Both the position numbers and the translations under genes were made by a program. This document shows positions 45,093-56,452 of a DNA stretch of 64,000 nucleotides, piece after piece. Position 1 is the stretch's first letter; every line of letters starts with the position of its first letter. Source of the DNA: Microbispora siamensis (GTDB lineage: Bacteria; Actinomycetota; Actinomycetes; Streptosporangiales; Streptosporangiaceae); NCBI RefSeq assembly GCF_016863095.1, contig NZ_BOOF01000005.1, positions 186,001 to 250,000 on the forward strand. Direction: 5' to 3'. The notes below the pieces were generated by a model. It made no database searches and was not told the DNA's origin. It saw only the letters and a program-made list of their open reading frames with translations.

Positions 45093-45377
45093 ATGGAACA
45101 GGGCATCGAACGCGACCGGCCGGGCCAGGAGCACGAGCCGGGCTCGCCGGAGGGCCTGAGCAGGCAGGAGGTGGACAGCCGCAGCGATCTCGCGCGGTGG
45201 ATCAGCGGGACGCACGCCTTCCCGGCGAGCCGGCAGGACCTGCTGGTCCGCGCCGAGTCCGAGTCTGCGCCGGACGGGGTGCTGTCCGCCCTGCGTGCGC
45301 TGCCGGACCGGACCTTCGCCAACGTCGAGGACGTCGCACGAGAATTCGGCCTCGGAGGCAGGGAGCAGCGCGACTGA
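45093..45377 (+). CDS. DUF2795 protein
   Basis: A 94-residue hydrophilic protein. The C-terminal 55 residues ('DLARWISGTHAFPASRQDLL' into 'SALRALPDRTFANVEDVAREFG') match DUF2795, a small helical domain of unknown function common in actinobacteria. GAGAGG lies about nine bases before ATG 45093. An open frame upstream to 44910 crosses the terminator and is not coding. It converges on the inositol monophosphatase gene. Confidence 0.82.
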   Translation: MEQGIERDRPGQEHEPGSPEGLSRQEVDSRSDLARWISGTHAFPASRQDLLVRAESESAPDGVLSALRALPDRTFANVEDVAREFGLGGREQRD

Positions 45378-45476
45378 ACGGCACAGCGCAACGCGACTGA
45401 ACGACACGACTGAGCGGGCCGCCCCCTCCATCGCCCGTTGGGTACGCGGGCGAGGAGGGGTGGCCGAGCAGGCGCG

Positions 45477-46298
45477 TCAGTCGCGCTCGGGGTCGAGGGG
45501 GACGAGCAGGTCGTGCAGTTCCTCGAAGAGCCCCGGGGCCGCGCACAGCGCCATGTCGGGGCTGACCGGCCTGCCGTTCAGGCCGCCGATGCGGGCCCCG
45601 GCCTCCACGGCGATCAGGCCCGCCGCCGCGTGGTCCCAGTAGTTGGCGCCGCGCTCGTAGTAGGCGTCGACCCGGCCCGCCGCGACCGAGCAGAGGTCGA
45701 CCGCGCACGAGCCGCCGCGCCGGATGTCCCTGACCTGCGGCACCACCTGCGCCAGCACCTCGGCCTGCACCCGGCGCCGCCCGGCCGCGTAGCCGAACCC
45801 GGTGGCGACGAGGGCCTTGGCCAGCGGGACGCCGGTGTTGCAGCGCAGCCGCTCACCCCTCAGCCAGGCGCCGCCGCCCTTCGACGCGGTGAACAACTCG
45901 CCGCGTGGCACGTTGTGCACCGCTCCGGCGACGATCTCGCCGTCCACCTCGACGCCGATGCTGACCGCCCAGTCCGGCAGGCCGTACAGGAAGTTGACCG
46001 TGCCGTCGATGGGGTCGACGACCCACCGGACGCCGCCCTCGCCGGGGGTGTCGCCGCCCTCCTCGCCGAGGATCGCGTCGTGCGGCCTGACCTCGGCGAT
46101 CCTGCCGCGGATCAGTTCCTCCGCGGCCCGGTCGAGCGCGGTGACGACGTCGGTGGGGCTCGACTTGGTGGCGAGCACCTCGGGCCGCGCGGGCCGCTTG
46201 GCGAGGAGCATCTGGCCGGCCTCCTCCGCTATGCCGGTCGCCAGCTCCAGCAGCTCCTCCACCCGCGTGCGGTCATGCCGATGCTCCCGCTCGTCCAT
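45477..46298 (-). CDS. Inositol-1-monophosphatase family phosphatase
   Basis: A 273-residue Mg2+/Li+-sensitive phosphatase fold. Metal ligands are in 'LGEEGGDT' (Glu), 'WVVDPIDGTVNFLYG' (the DPIDGT motif) and 'NYWDHAAAGLIAVEAG' (the WDxAAG motif). It hydrolyses inositol-1-phosphate or related sugar phosphates, relevant to mycothiol and phosphatidylinositol in actinomycetes. Exact substrate not determinable. Confidence 0.94.
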   Translation of the reverse strand: MDEREHRHDRTRVEELLELATGIAEEAGQMLLAKRPARPEVLATKSSPTDVVTALDRAAEELIRGRIAEVRPHDAILGEEGGDTPGEGGVRWVVDPIDGTVNFLYGLPDWAVSIGVEVDGEIVAGAVHNVPRGELFTASKGGGAWLRGERLRCNTGVPLAKALVATGFGYAAGRRRVQAEVLAQVVPQVRDIRRGGSCAVDLCSVAAGRVDAYYERGANYWDHAAAGLIAVEAGARIGGLNGRPVSPDMALCAAPGLFEELHDLLVPLDPERD

Positions 46299-46410
46299 CC
46301 TGGCCTGCCCCCTCCTCGTATGTGCTCACAACGAAGCGGCCGGCGCCCGGCACGGGCGTCGGCCGCACGGATGACATCCTCCCAAATCAGGATGTACCGC
46401 CGTTCAACGG

Positions 46411-48384
<1,974 letters not shown>

Positions 48385-48470
48385 CGCTCGAACCTACTCG
48401 CTGACGCACCACCGCCCAAGCCAAACAGGCGCGGACGGAACCGTCGTACCGTCCGCGTAAGGTGTGGCGC

Positions 48471-49457
48471 ATGGGGAGCACCAACGGATACGACGCCCTG
48501 CTCGTCGTCTCCTTCGGCGGGCCGGAGAAGCCCGAGGACGTCATGCCGTTCCTGGAGAACGTCGTGCGCGGCCGGGGCGTGCCGCGCGAGCGGCTGCTGG
48601 AGGTCGAGGCGCACTACCAGGGGTTCGGCGGGGTCAGCCCGATCAACCAGCAGTGCCGCGACCTGATCGCCGCGCTCGACGTGGACCTGCCGGTCTACTG
48701 GGGCAACCGCAACTGGCACCCGTTCCTGGAGGACACGGTCCGGCGGATGAAGGAGGACGGCGTCCGCAAGGCGGCGGCCTTCGTCACCGCGGCCTACAGC
48801 TCCTACTCGAGCTGCCGACAGTATCTCGACGACATCGCCCGTGCCCGCGCCGCCGTCCCCGGCGCCCCCGAGATCGTCAAGCTCCGCCACTACTACGACC
48901 ACCCCGGGTTCATCGCGGCGATGGCCGACCACACCCGCGAGGCCCTCGACCGTCTGCCCGCCGACGCCCGCGAGCAGGCCCGCCTCGTGTTCACCGCGCA
49001 CAGCATCCCCGTCTCCATGGCCCGCACGGCGGGGCCGGCGGGGGGCGCGTACGAGGCCCAGCTCAGGCGCGCCGCCGAACTGGTGACCGCACACGTGGAA
49101 GAGGGCCGGGCCTGGGACCTGGTCTGGCAGAGCCGCAGCGGCCCGCCGCAGGTGCCCTGGCTGGAGCCCGACGTCTGCGACCACCTGGAGGCGCTGCACG
49201 CCGAGGGCGTGCGGTCGGCCGTCCTGGTGCCCATCGGTTTCGTCTCCGACCACATGGAGGTTGTCTACGACCTCGACGTGGAGGCCGCGGACACGGCCGA
49301 GAAGCTCGGCATGGCCCTCACCAGGGCCTCGACCGCGGGCACCCACCCGCGGTTCGTGTCGATGGTGGCCGAACTGCTCGCCGAGCCCGAGCCCGCGCCG
49401 TGCGCGGCCACCTGCTGCCCGGCACCCGTACGGCCCGCCGCCCGGCCGGGCCGGTAG
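48471..49457 (+). CDS. cpfC: Coproporphyrin III ferrochelatase (HemH/CpfC)
   Basis: A 328-residue ferrochelatase: 'YDALLVVSFGGPEKPEDVMPFL' opening, 'HYQGFGGVSPINQQ', the active-site His in 'LVFTAHSIPVSMA' and 'SDHMEVVYDLDVEA'. Actinobacteria insert iron into coproporphyrin III before HemQ makes haem, hence cpfC. The C-terminal Cys set ('CAATCCP') fits the [2Fe-2S] site of actinobacterial enzymes. The start is ATG 48471; an upstream frame to 48462 exists. Confidence 0.95.
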   Translation: MGSTNGYDALLVVSFGGPEKPEDVMPFLENVVRGRGVPRERLLEVEAHYQGFGGVSPINQQCRDLIAALDVDLPVYWGNRNWHPFLEDTVRRMKEDGVRKAAAFVTAAYSSYSSCRQYLDDIARARAAVPGAPEIVKLRHYYDHPGFIAAMADHTREALDRLPADAREQARLVFTAHSIPVSMARTAGPAGGAYEAQLRRAAELVTAHVEEGRAWDLVWQSRSGPPQVPWLEPDVCDHLEALHAEGVRSAVLVPIGFVSDHMEVVYDLDVEAADTAEKLGMALTRASTAGTHPRFVSMVAELLAEPEPAPCAATCCPAPVRPAARPGR

Positions 49458-49511
49458 CGGTAACGGCACCGTAGGCGGCACGGCAGGACCCGCCGTCGTG
49501 CGCCTTCCTTG

Positions 49512-50717
49512 TCAGGAGGCGTACGTGCGGGCGTACGCCTCCGCGAGCGACAGGACCTTGTTCACGTAGTCCCAGGAGTGGTTGTAGAACCACACGGCCT
49601 TCCTGAGCTTGTCGCCGCCTGCGCCGGCACCGTTGGCGCACAGGTATTTGGCCGCCGACGGCACCGCGTCGTAGGGGCTCCAGATGTCCGCCTCGCCGTC
49701 GCCGTCGCCGTCCACGCCGTACGCCTTCCAGGTGGCGGGCATGAACTGCATCGGCCCGAGCGCCCCCGCGGACGAGGGGCCGTTGTTGCGGCCGTGGCTG
49801 CTCTCCACCTGGCCGATGGCGGCGAGGACGGTCCAGGAGAGGCCGGGGCAGACGGTGGCGGACCGCTGGTAGAGGTCCAGGTAGCTCGTCGGCCGTCCCA
49901 CCAGGGCCTGCCCCGGCGTGGCGGTGGCCCGCGGCCGGACGGCGGCCTGGCCGACCCGCACGACCTGCGCGCCCTTGCCGAGCAGGCGCGCGACCGCCTT
50001 GTCGCTCACCTTGCCCGGGTCGCCGTGCACGAGCACCACGACGCCGCTGGGAAAGCCGAGCCTGCGGCCCAGGTCCTGGCTGACCAGGCCGTCCACGCCG
50101 GGCAGCCCGAGCGAGGCCGAGGCCGCGACGCGCAGCTTGGGGCCCCGGTCGATCTGGTACTCCGCGCCGAGCACCATGCCGAGACGTTTGATCGTGGCCG
50201 CGTCGGCGACCATCTCACCCCGCGCGAGCGCGCTCCACACCTCCGGATGGCCGGCCACGTTCTTCGGCGTCCACGAGCGGAACGTGGCCGGGTCGACCGC
50301 GAGCAGCCGCAGGGCCGTGCCGGACACGCGCACCGCGCCGCCGTCGGCGACCGCCACCTTCTGCACGTGCCGCAGCTTGGCGATCTTCAACAGGGTGCTC
50401 TGCGGCACCCGCTTCGGGGAGATCGCCAGGAGGTGCGGCAGCGTGACCTGCACGCCGGGCCCGCCGACGACGGGCGCGCTCGACGGCAGCGTGCGGTCGG
50501 GCATGAGGCTTCCCGCCGTCGCCCGCGCGGCCGGGAGGGGGTTGTCCGCCCGCGTCCTGTCCGTCTCCGCCCGGCCGCCGCCGGCCGCCAGCGCGCCGTC
50601 ACCCGGCCAGGTGACCAGGAAGGCGGTGCCCGCGGCCATGACGCTGAGGATCACGACCGCGAGGCCGGTCACGATCGGGCGGAGCCGCGTGGAGGCGGAA
50701 TGAGTGGACGACCTCAA
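49512..50717 (-). CDS. Membrane-anchored lytic murein transglycosylase (SLT_2 domain)
   Basis: A protein of about 401 residues. A short cytoplasmic head and one membrane segment ('PIVTGLAVVILSVMAAGTAFLV', about residues 14-35) precede an extracytoplasmic region of about 210 residues, then a C-terminal SLT domain: 'CPGLSWTVLAAIGQVESSHG' with the catalytic Glu, 'GALGPMQFMPATWKAYG', 'DIWSPYDAVPSAAKYLCANG'. It cleaves peptidoglycan glycan strands to anhydromuropeptides. TTG 50717 follows GGAGGGG with six bases between; GTG 50732 or 50735 are alternatives. The open frame runs upstream to 51422 antisense to the MFS gene and is not coding there. Confidence 0.85.
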   Translation of the reverse strand: MRSSTHSASTRLRPIVTGLAVVILSVMAAGTAFLVTWPGDGALAAGGGRAETDRTRADNPLPAARATAGSLMPDRTLPSSAPVVGGPGVQVTLPHLLAISPKRVPQSTLLKIAKLRHVQKVAVADGGAVRVSGTALRLLAVDPATFRSWTPKNVAGHPEVWSALARGEMVADAATIKRLGMVLGAEYQIDRGPKLRVAASASLGLPGVDGLVSQDLGRRLGFPSGVVVLVHGDPGKVSDKAVARLLGKGAQVVRVGQAAVRPRATATPGQALVGRPTSYLDLYQRSATVCPGLSWTVLAAIGQVESSHGRNNGPSSAGALGPMQFMPATWKAYGVDGDGDGEADIWSPYDAVPSAAKYLCANGAGAGGDKLRKAVWFYNHSWDYVNKVLSLAEAYARTYAS

Positions 50718-50904
50718 CCTCAGCCCCTCCACCACCGACGCGGAAAAATCACTTGCCTCATGATATGCGGGTAGGCGATGGTCAAACCGGAGACAAACGC
50801 CGTCCGCGTGTCCCGGGGCCTTCCGGGACCGCCGCCGCTGTCGAACGGCCGGCCCGGACGCACACGCACACAGTGCCGAACACAGTGCCGAAGGGGAACA
50901 CACC

Positions 50905-52110
50905 ATGGTCGGGCCGTACCGCGGGCTGTTCGGCACGCCCGGAGTCAAGGGCTTCGTCATCGCGGGCTTCGTCGGACGGGCGCCCATGTCGATGCTCGGC
51001 ATCGGCGTCATCCTGCTGATCACCGCCATCACCGGGTCGTACGCGAAGGCGGGGGCCGTGGCGGCGACCCTCTCGATCGCGGTCGCCGTGGCCGGGCCTC
51101 TCTCCGGGCGGCTGGTGGACCGGTTCGGCCAGGCGCGGGTGCTGGTGCCGCTGGTGCTGTTGCACGGCTGCTCGCTCACCGCCCTGATGCTGTGCGCGCA
51201 CGCCAGCGCGAACGATTCGGTACCCGAGTGGACGCTGTACGCCGCCGGCGCGGCGTCCGGGGCCACCGGGATCTCGCTCGGCTCGATGGTCAGGGCCCGC
51301 TGGTCGCACGTGCTCGACGATCCCGCCAAGCTGCACACCGCGTTCTCGTTCGAGTCCGTGGCCGACGAGGTGATCTTCGTCGGCGGGCCCGCCTTCGTGA
51401 CCGCCCTCACGATCGCGATCAACCCCTACGCGGGCCTGATCGCCGCGATCGCGCTGACCGTGTCGGGCACACTGGCGTTCGCCTCGCTCCGCGGCACAGA
51501 ACCGCCCGCCGTACGGCACCGGGGGGCGGCCGGGTCCCCCATCGCGATCCCGGGCGTGGCGCTGCTGTCGGCGGTCTTCCTGGCCATGGGCGCGGTGTTC
51601 GGTTCTGTCGACATCATCACCGTGGCCTTCGCCGAGGAGCACGGCAGCAAGGGCGCCGCCGGGCTGCTGCTCGCCGCGATCGCGTGCGGCAGCGCGATCT
51701 CCGGCCTGTGGTACGGCTCGCGGCAGTGGAAGATCAGCCTGCGCGCCCGGTTCGTCCGGGGGCTCACGCTGTTCGCCGCCGGGCTCACGCCGGTGCTGCT
51801 CATGCGCGACGTGCGGGTCATGGCGCTGGCGCTCTTCGTCGCCGGGTTGTCCATCTCGCCCACCCTGATCACCGGGTTCTCGCTGGTGGAACGCCTGGTC
51901 CCGGGGGCCCAGCTCAACGAGGGCATGGCGTGGATCACCACCTCGATCAACCTCGGCGTGGCCGTGGGCTCCTGGGCGGGCGGACGGCTGACCGACCTGT
52001 TCGGCGCGTCCAACGCGTACGGCTTCTCCTACGCCTGCGCGCTGCTCGCGGCCGTCGTGGGCCTCGCCGGCTCGGCACTGGTCCGGGTGCGTCACCAGCA
52101 CACCAACTGA
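50905..52110 (+). CDS. MFS transporter
   Basis: A 401-residue protein with about 12 membrane helices and motif A-like 'GPLSGRLVDRFGQARVL' after helix 2. It resembles Streptomyces-type 'MFS transporter' proteins with unknown substrate. AAGGGGAA precedes ATG 50905. It is followed by the flavin oxidase gene in the same direction, 86 bases on; co-transcription is possible. Confidence 0.88.
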   Translation: MVGPYRGLFGTPGVKGFVIAGFVGRAPMSMLGIGVILLITAITGSYAKAGAVAATLSIAVAVAGPLSGRLVDRFGQARVLVPLVLLHGCSLTALMLCAHASANDSVPEWTLYAAGAASGATGISLGSMVRARWSHVLDDPAKLHTAFSFESVADEVIFVGGPAFVTALTIAINPYAGLIAAIALTVSGTLAFASLRGTEPPAVRHRGAAGSPIAIPGVALLSAVFLAMGAVFGSVDIITVAFAEEHGSKGAAGLLLAAIACGSAISGLWYGSRQWKISLRARFVRGLTLFAAGLTPVLLMRDVRVMALALFVAGLSISPTLITGFSLVERLVPGAQLNEGMAWITTSINLGVAVGSWAGGRLTDLFGASNAYGFSYACALLAAVVGLAGSALVRVRHQHTN

Positions 52111-52196
52111 GACCCGGCTTTGCCCCGTAGGCAGCGGAGCGATTCATGAGTAGTGTTCATGTTCACCCCGGGGCAGGTGCCGGGGCGAGGAGGAGC

Positions 52197-53489
52197 ATGG
52201 ACGCCTTCGTCAACTGGGCGCGCAACCAGTCGGTCACCCCCGCGGAGGTCCGCGCCCCCGCGTCGGCGGCCGAGGTCGCCGACGCGGTACGGGACGCCGC
52301 GAAGACGGGCCGGCGGGTGCGCATGACCGGCACCGGGCACTCGTTCACCGGGGTCGCGCTCACCGACGGCATCCTGCTGCGGCCCGGCGCGCTGACCGGC
52401 GTCCTCGACGCGGGCGACGGGTGGGTCAAGGTCGCCGCGGGCACCCCGCTCCACGCGCTCAACGAGGAACTCCACCGGCGCGGCCTGGCGCTGGCCAACA
52501 TGGGCGACATCACGGCCCAGACCGCCGCCGGGGCGATCCAGACCGGGACGCACGGCACCGGCAGGCACGTCGGCGGCCTCGCCGACCAGGTCGTCGAACT
52601 GGAGATGGTCCTCGCCGACGGCTCCGTGACGACCGTGCGCGAGGGCGACCTGTTCGACGCGGCCCGGGTGGGCCTCGGCGCGCTGGGCATCCTGACCGCC
52701 GTCACGTTCCGGGTGGAGCCCGCGTTCCTGCTGCGCAACCGGCGCGAGCCGATGGCGTTCAGCCGGATCCTCGACACGCTCGACGACCTGACGGAGGCCG
52801 ACGACCACCTCGACTTCTTCTGGCTCCCCCACACCGACACCTGCCTGGTCAAGCGCAACAACCGCGACACCGGACCGGCCCGGCCGCCCGCGCCGTTCAA
52901 GCGCTGGCTCGACAACGTCTTCCTGGAGAACACGCTGTTCGGCGCCGCCTGTGCGGTCGGGGCGCGCTTCCCCGGCGCGGTGCCCGCGATCAACGGGATC
53001 TCCGGCCGGCTGCTCGGCTCGTCTGAGTGCGTCGACACCTCTTACAAGATCTTCACGTCGGTGCGCGAGGTCCGCTTCCTGGAGATGGAGTACGCCGTCC
53101 CGCGCCACCACCTCGCCCAGGCCCTGCGGGAGACCCGGGACCTCGTGGAGCGGTCGGGCTGGCCGATCACCTTCCCCGTCGAGGTTCGGGTCACGCCGCC
53201 CTCGGACGCCTGGCTGTCCACCGCGTACGGCAGGCCCTCGGCGTACGTCGCCTGCCACGTCTACCGTCAGGCGCCCAACCCCGCGTACTTCGAGGGCGTG
53301 GAGGAGATCATGGTCAGGCTGGGGGGCCGGCCCCACTGGGGCAAGCTGCACACCCGGGACGCGGACTACCTGCGTGGCGTGTATCCGAGGTTCGGCGACT
53401 TCCTCGCACTGCGCCGCGAGATGGACCCGGACGGGCTGTTCGGCAACGATTACCTCGACCGGGTGCTCGGCGCGTCGCGGGAAGGCTGA
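52197..53489 (+). CDS. FAD-linked aldonolactone oxidase (D-arabinono-1,4-lactone oxidase family)
   Basis: A 430-residue VAO-type flavoprotein. 'MTGTGHSFTGVAL' carries His48, the usual covalent FAD-linking residue. 'GDITAQTAAGAIQTGTHGTG' is the FAD pyrophosphate loop. The C-terminal ALO domain has the active-site 'HWGKLHT' and ends 'DPDGLFGNDYLDRVLG'. It oxidises an aldonolactone or alditol with O2. GAGGAGG before ATG 52197 sets the start; ATG 52146 has no ribosome site. Confidence 0.93.
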   Translation: MDAFVNWARNQSVTPAEVRAPASAAEVADAVRDAAKTGRRVRMTGTGHSFTGVALTDGILLRPGALTGVLDAGDGWVKVAAGTPLHALNEELHRRGLALANMGDITAQTAAGAIQTGTHGTGRHVGGLADQVVELEMVLADGSVTTVREGDLFDAARVGLGALGILTAVTFRVEPAFLLRNRREPMAFSRILDTLDDLTEADDHLDFFWLPHTDTCLVKRNNRDTGPARPPAPFKRWLDNVFLENTLFGAACAVGARFPGAVPAINGISGRLLGSSECVDTSYKIFTSVREVRFLEMEYAVPRHHLAQALRETRDLVERSGWPITFPVEVRVTPPSDAWLSTAYGRPSAYVACHVYRQAPNPAYFEGVEEIMVRLGGRPHWGKLHTRDADYLRGVYPRFGDFLALRREMDPDGLFGNDYLDRVLGASREG

Positions 53490-53844
53490 CCCCATCGCCG
53501 CGTAAAGTCCCTCTCCACGGTCCGGCGTCTTCCGCGTGTCGCGTTGCCCGCGCCGGCCCTCGGGCAGGCACATTGCGGAGCACGGGCACACCAGAGCCCG
53601 GCGCGCCACTCGAACCCGAGGGAGCAAGCAGGAATGAGACCCTCCCGCAGGTCCGGCCGCACGGCGTACGGCACGGTCACGCCGCCGTGCGCCGCGCCCG
53701 CGCCGTACGGACGGGCGGTGGGCGCGCACCACCTGAGGAGACACGACCCTCGCTCTCGCCTTGTGGGCCGGATCGGCGGCGCGGCCGCCTGTGGACTGCC
53801 GCTCCCACACGACCGACAGGTTGCGGAAAGGTGAACGCGAAAAA

Positions 53845-53860
53845 TGTGACCGGGGTCACA
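53845..53860. promoter_or_regulatory. CRP-type TGTGA-N6-TCACA palindrome upstream of sepH
   Basis: TGTGACCGGGGTCACA is an exact TGTGA-N6-TCACA palindrome, 127 bases before sepH, and is followed by a perfect eight-base hairpin GCCTCGCC-ccct-GGCGAGGC (53867-53886). It suggests Crp/FNR-type control of sepH. The whole gap 53490-53986 (497 bases) contains these elements, plus a 66-codon open frame at 53635-53834 with little coding character. Nothing else is recognised. Confidence 0.6.
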
Positions 53861-53986
53861 ACATCTGCCTCGCCCCCTGGCGAGGCGATGTTCGGACATG
53901 CCGGGTACGGTGCTGGAAGGCAACCGGCTCACGCGAGAGACTCAAGGGTCCGGGGGAAGACAGAGCACGACGACGAAGGGACTCGC

Positions 53987-56041
53987 ATGCAGGAGCTCCG
54001 TCTCGTCGCGGTAAGTGAGGACGGAACGTACCTCGTCCTGGCGACGGCCGGGCGGGGCACGCGCTTCACGCTGCCCGTCGACGACCGGCTCCGCGCTGCG
54101 GTCCGCGGCAACTTCTCCCGTCTCGGCCAGTACGAGATCGAAGTGGAGAGCCCGTTGCGTCCCAAGGAGATCCAGGCGCGCATCCGTGCCGGCGAGACGG
54201 CGGAGGAGATCGCGGCCACCGCCGGCATTCCGGTGGAGAGAGTCCGCTGGTTCGAGGGACCGGTTCTCCAGGAGCGCGAGTACATGGCCCAGCAGGCCCA
54301 GCGCGTCTCGGTCCGGATGCCGGGCGAGACGACTCCCGGGCCCACGCTCGGCGAACTGGTCGCCGAGCGGCTCACCCGGCGCGGCGTGCCCGCCGACGAG
54401 ATCGACTGGGACTCCGCCAAGCGCGACGACAACCTGTGGCGGGTGCGGCTCGGCTTTGTCTGGAACGGTCACACCCGCCACGCCGAGTGGCTCTTCGACC
54501 CGCGCCGCCGCCACATCACCCCCAACGACGACGAGGCCATGCGCCTGTCGGCCGCCGAGTACGTCGAGCCGGAGCGGGACGACGCCACCGTGCGCCCCTT
54601 CGTGCCCCGCCTCGCGTCCAAGCTCGCCCCGGTGCCGCCGCTGCCCGAGGAGGCCTCTCCCCGCCGCGACGAGCCCGGTCTCAGCGTGCCTGCCGTACGC
54701 TCCGAGCCCGCCGCGCTCCCCGAGCCCGTGCCTCCGCCGCGGCTGAGCCCGCCGCTGCGTGCGGAGACCGGCCGGCCCGAGCGGCCCGAACCGTACGCGG
54801 ACGAGCCGGCGGCCTACCGGCCGGAGCTGACCCCGGTGCCCTTCCGGCTGCCGCAGTCGCTCATCGCCACTCCCGACGCCGTACCCCCGCCGCCCGCCGC
54901 CGAGCCCAGGGTGGAGGACAGGCCGCGGACCGAATCCGCGGCGCAGGCCGCTCCCCCGCACACGCCCTCCGATCCGCGTACGCCCTTCGACGCCGCCCCG
55001 GCCGCCCCGGTCACTGTGGGCGTTCCGGACGCTGCGGGCCGGGAGACGTCCGGAGACGGCGCGCGCCGCGAGGACGGTCAGGATGCGGCGCCCGACGCCC
55101 CCACCAGCGCGACGCCACCCAGTGGAGCGGCGGACCCGCAGGAGGCTGCGCGTCCGGCGACGCCCGTGGACCGGGTGGCCGCCGAGGACGCCACGACGAC
55201 CACGAGCACCACGACGTCCCCGGATTCCGCGACGACAGGCTCCGGGGCGACGGACGCCGTGGCCGCCGCCGCAGCGTCCCCACAGGACGCCGAGGGCGTG
55301 GCCTCCGGCCGCGAGAGCACGGAGACCGCCGCGGAGGCCGCCACACCGGCCGAGCCCTCGGCCGTCGCGTCCGCGTCCCAGCCGGTCCCCGGCACGGACA
55401 CGGCGGCGGCCACGGGCACGGGCACGGCCGTGAACCCGGCCGAGGGCGGCGCGACGGACGAGGCGTCGCCGACGCCCGCTGTTGCCGTCCCCGCACCCGC
55501 TCCGCCCGCGGACTCCGCGAAGGAACCCACAGCAGGCAACGCGGCCGACGCCCCAGCGGCGAATGTGCCCGCGCCGAGCACGCCCGCGGAGTCCGCATCG
55601 GAGCCCGCCGCAGCGCCTTCCGTCCCCGCCGCATCGGCGGCTCCTGCCGCTCCGGCGGCAGAGGCCGCCACGCCCCCGGCTCCGGCGCCCGCGGCGGCCC
55701 AGGCCGCAGCTGCCCCGGCAGCACAGGCCACGCCGCCCGCGCAGGCTCCCGCGAAGCCCGCCGCCGAGGCCGCACCCGCGCCGCAGGCGCCGGCGGCCCA
55801 GGCACCCGCCACCGCCCCGGCGCCCCGGACGGGGGACGCCGGGAAGACGCAGCGTGCGGGCGACGGGTCCAAGGACGGGGCGAAGGAGGCGCAGAAGGAG
55901 GCTCCGAAGGACGCCAAGCCCGAGACGCCCGCCCCGCCCGTGCCGAAGCCGGCTCCCCCGCGACCCCGCAAGTCGCGCGGACGCCGGGCGTCGGTGCCGA
56001 CCTGGGACGAGATCATGTTCGGCGCGCGCAAGCAGGACTGA
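53987..56041 (+). CDS. sepH: Septation protein SepH (DUF3071) with greatly extended Ala/Pro linker
   Basis: A 684-residue protein. The N-terminal DUF3071 domain (about 1-190) starts 'MQELRLVAVSEDGTYLVLAT', contains 'RPKEIQARIRAGETAEEIAA' with a helix-turn-helix, and ends near 'DDEAMRLSAAEYVEPE'. The last 25 residues carry the conserved SepH tail 'SRGRRASVPTWDEIMFGARK'. Between them lie about 450 disordered residues, first Pro/Arg/Glu-rich then Ala/Pro/Thr-rich with 'PAPAxxAAxAA'-type runs. SepH binds and stimulates FtsZ assembly in sporulating actinobacteria. Known SepH proteins are, from memory, about half this length. ATG 53987 has GAAGGG upstream. Confidence 0.92.
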   Translation: MQELRLVAVSEDGTYLVLATAGRGTRFTLPVDDRLRAAVRGNFSRLGQYEIEVESPLRPKEIQARIRAGETAEEIAATAGIPVERVRWFEGPVLQEREYMAQQAQRVSVRMPGETTPGPTLGELVAERLTRRGVPADEIDWDSAKRDDNLWRVRLGFVWNGHTRHAEWLFDPRRRHITPNDDEAMRLSAAEYVEPERDDATVRPFVPRLASKLAPVPPLPEEASPRRDEPGLSVPAVRSEPAALPEPVPPPRLSPPLRAETGRPERPEPYADEPAAYRPELTPVPFRLPQSLIATPDAVPPPPAAEPRVEDRPRTESAAQAAPPHTPSDPRTPFDAAPAAPVTVGVPDAAGRETSGDGARREDGQDAAPDAPTSATPPSGAADPQEAARPATPVDRVAAEDATTTTSTTTSPDSATTGSGATDAVAAAAASPQDAEGVASGRESTETAAEAATPAEPSAVASASQPVPGTDTAAATGTGTAVNPAEGGATDEASPTPAVAVPAPAPPADSAKEPTAGNAADAPAANVPAPSTPAESASEPAAAPSVPAASAAPAAPAAEAATPPAPAPAAAQAAAAPAAQATPPAQAPAKPAAEAAPAPQAPAAQAPATAPAPRTGDAGKTQRAGDGSKDGAKEAQKEAPKDAKPETPAPPVPKPAPPRPRKSRGRRASVPTWDEIMFGARKQD

Positions 56042-56114
56042 CCCCACAGGACGCGGTGTCTTCGGGCGCCGCGGCGGAGCCGTCCACCGGGCGGCGTCAC
56101 CACGACCCGCGCGA

Positions 56115-56156
56115 GAAGGCCGGCTGGCGAGTTCACGAACTCACCGGCCGGCCTTC
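56115..56156 (+). terminator. Terminator after sepH
   Basis: A 20-base stem (56115-56134 and 56137-56156; two mismatched pairs) with a two-base loop, 74 bases after the sepH stop. The 411-base gap 56042-56452 holds this hairpin and the promoter region of a decayed gene; nothing else is seen. Confidence 0.75.
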
Positions 56157-56452
56157 AGCCGTCTGTCCGGGTCATGCGCCCGTCCCGAATCCCCCGTTGC
56201 CCCGTCGCGCGCCCCGAGAGGCCCCTCGCGGCGTGACCAGACCGCGGGCACGTGTCCAGGCGGTTCACGCGAACAGCGCCGTACGGGAGACCGTCCGGAA
56301 CAGTTCCGCACAATCATGAACCTTGTCCCGCCTTTCGTAGATCAAGGATCTTCTGTGGTGCACCCCTCTTCCCGGCACCCGGCCGGGGGGCTCGGGGCCT
56401 TCCCCTAGGGAGGTTCTCCCTGCATCGACGATCACGGTGGAGGCGCGTACGC

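Noticed and set aside
50718-51422. N-terminal extension of the transglycosylase frame
   Set aside because: It is antisense to the MFS gene; the membrane anchor starts naturally just after 50717 with a good ribosome site.
53635-53834. 66-codon ORF in the gap before sepH
   Set aside because: Arg/Pro/Gly-rich, no family features and only a weak ribosome site; more likely part of the leader region.
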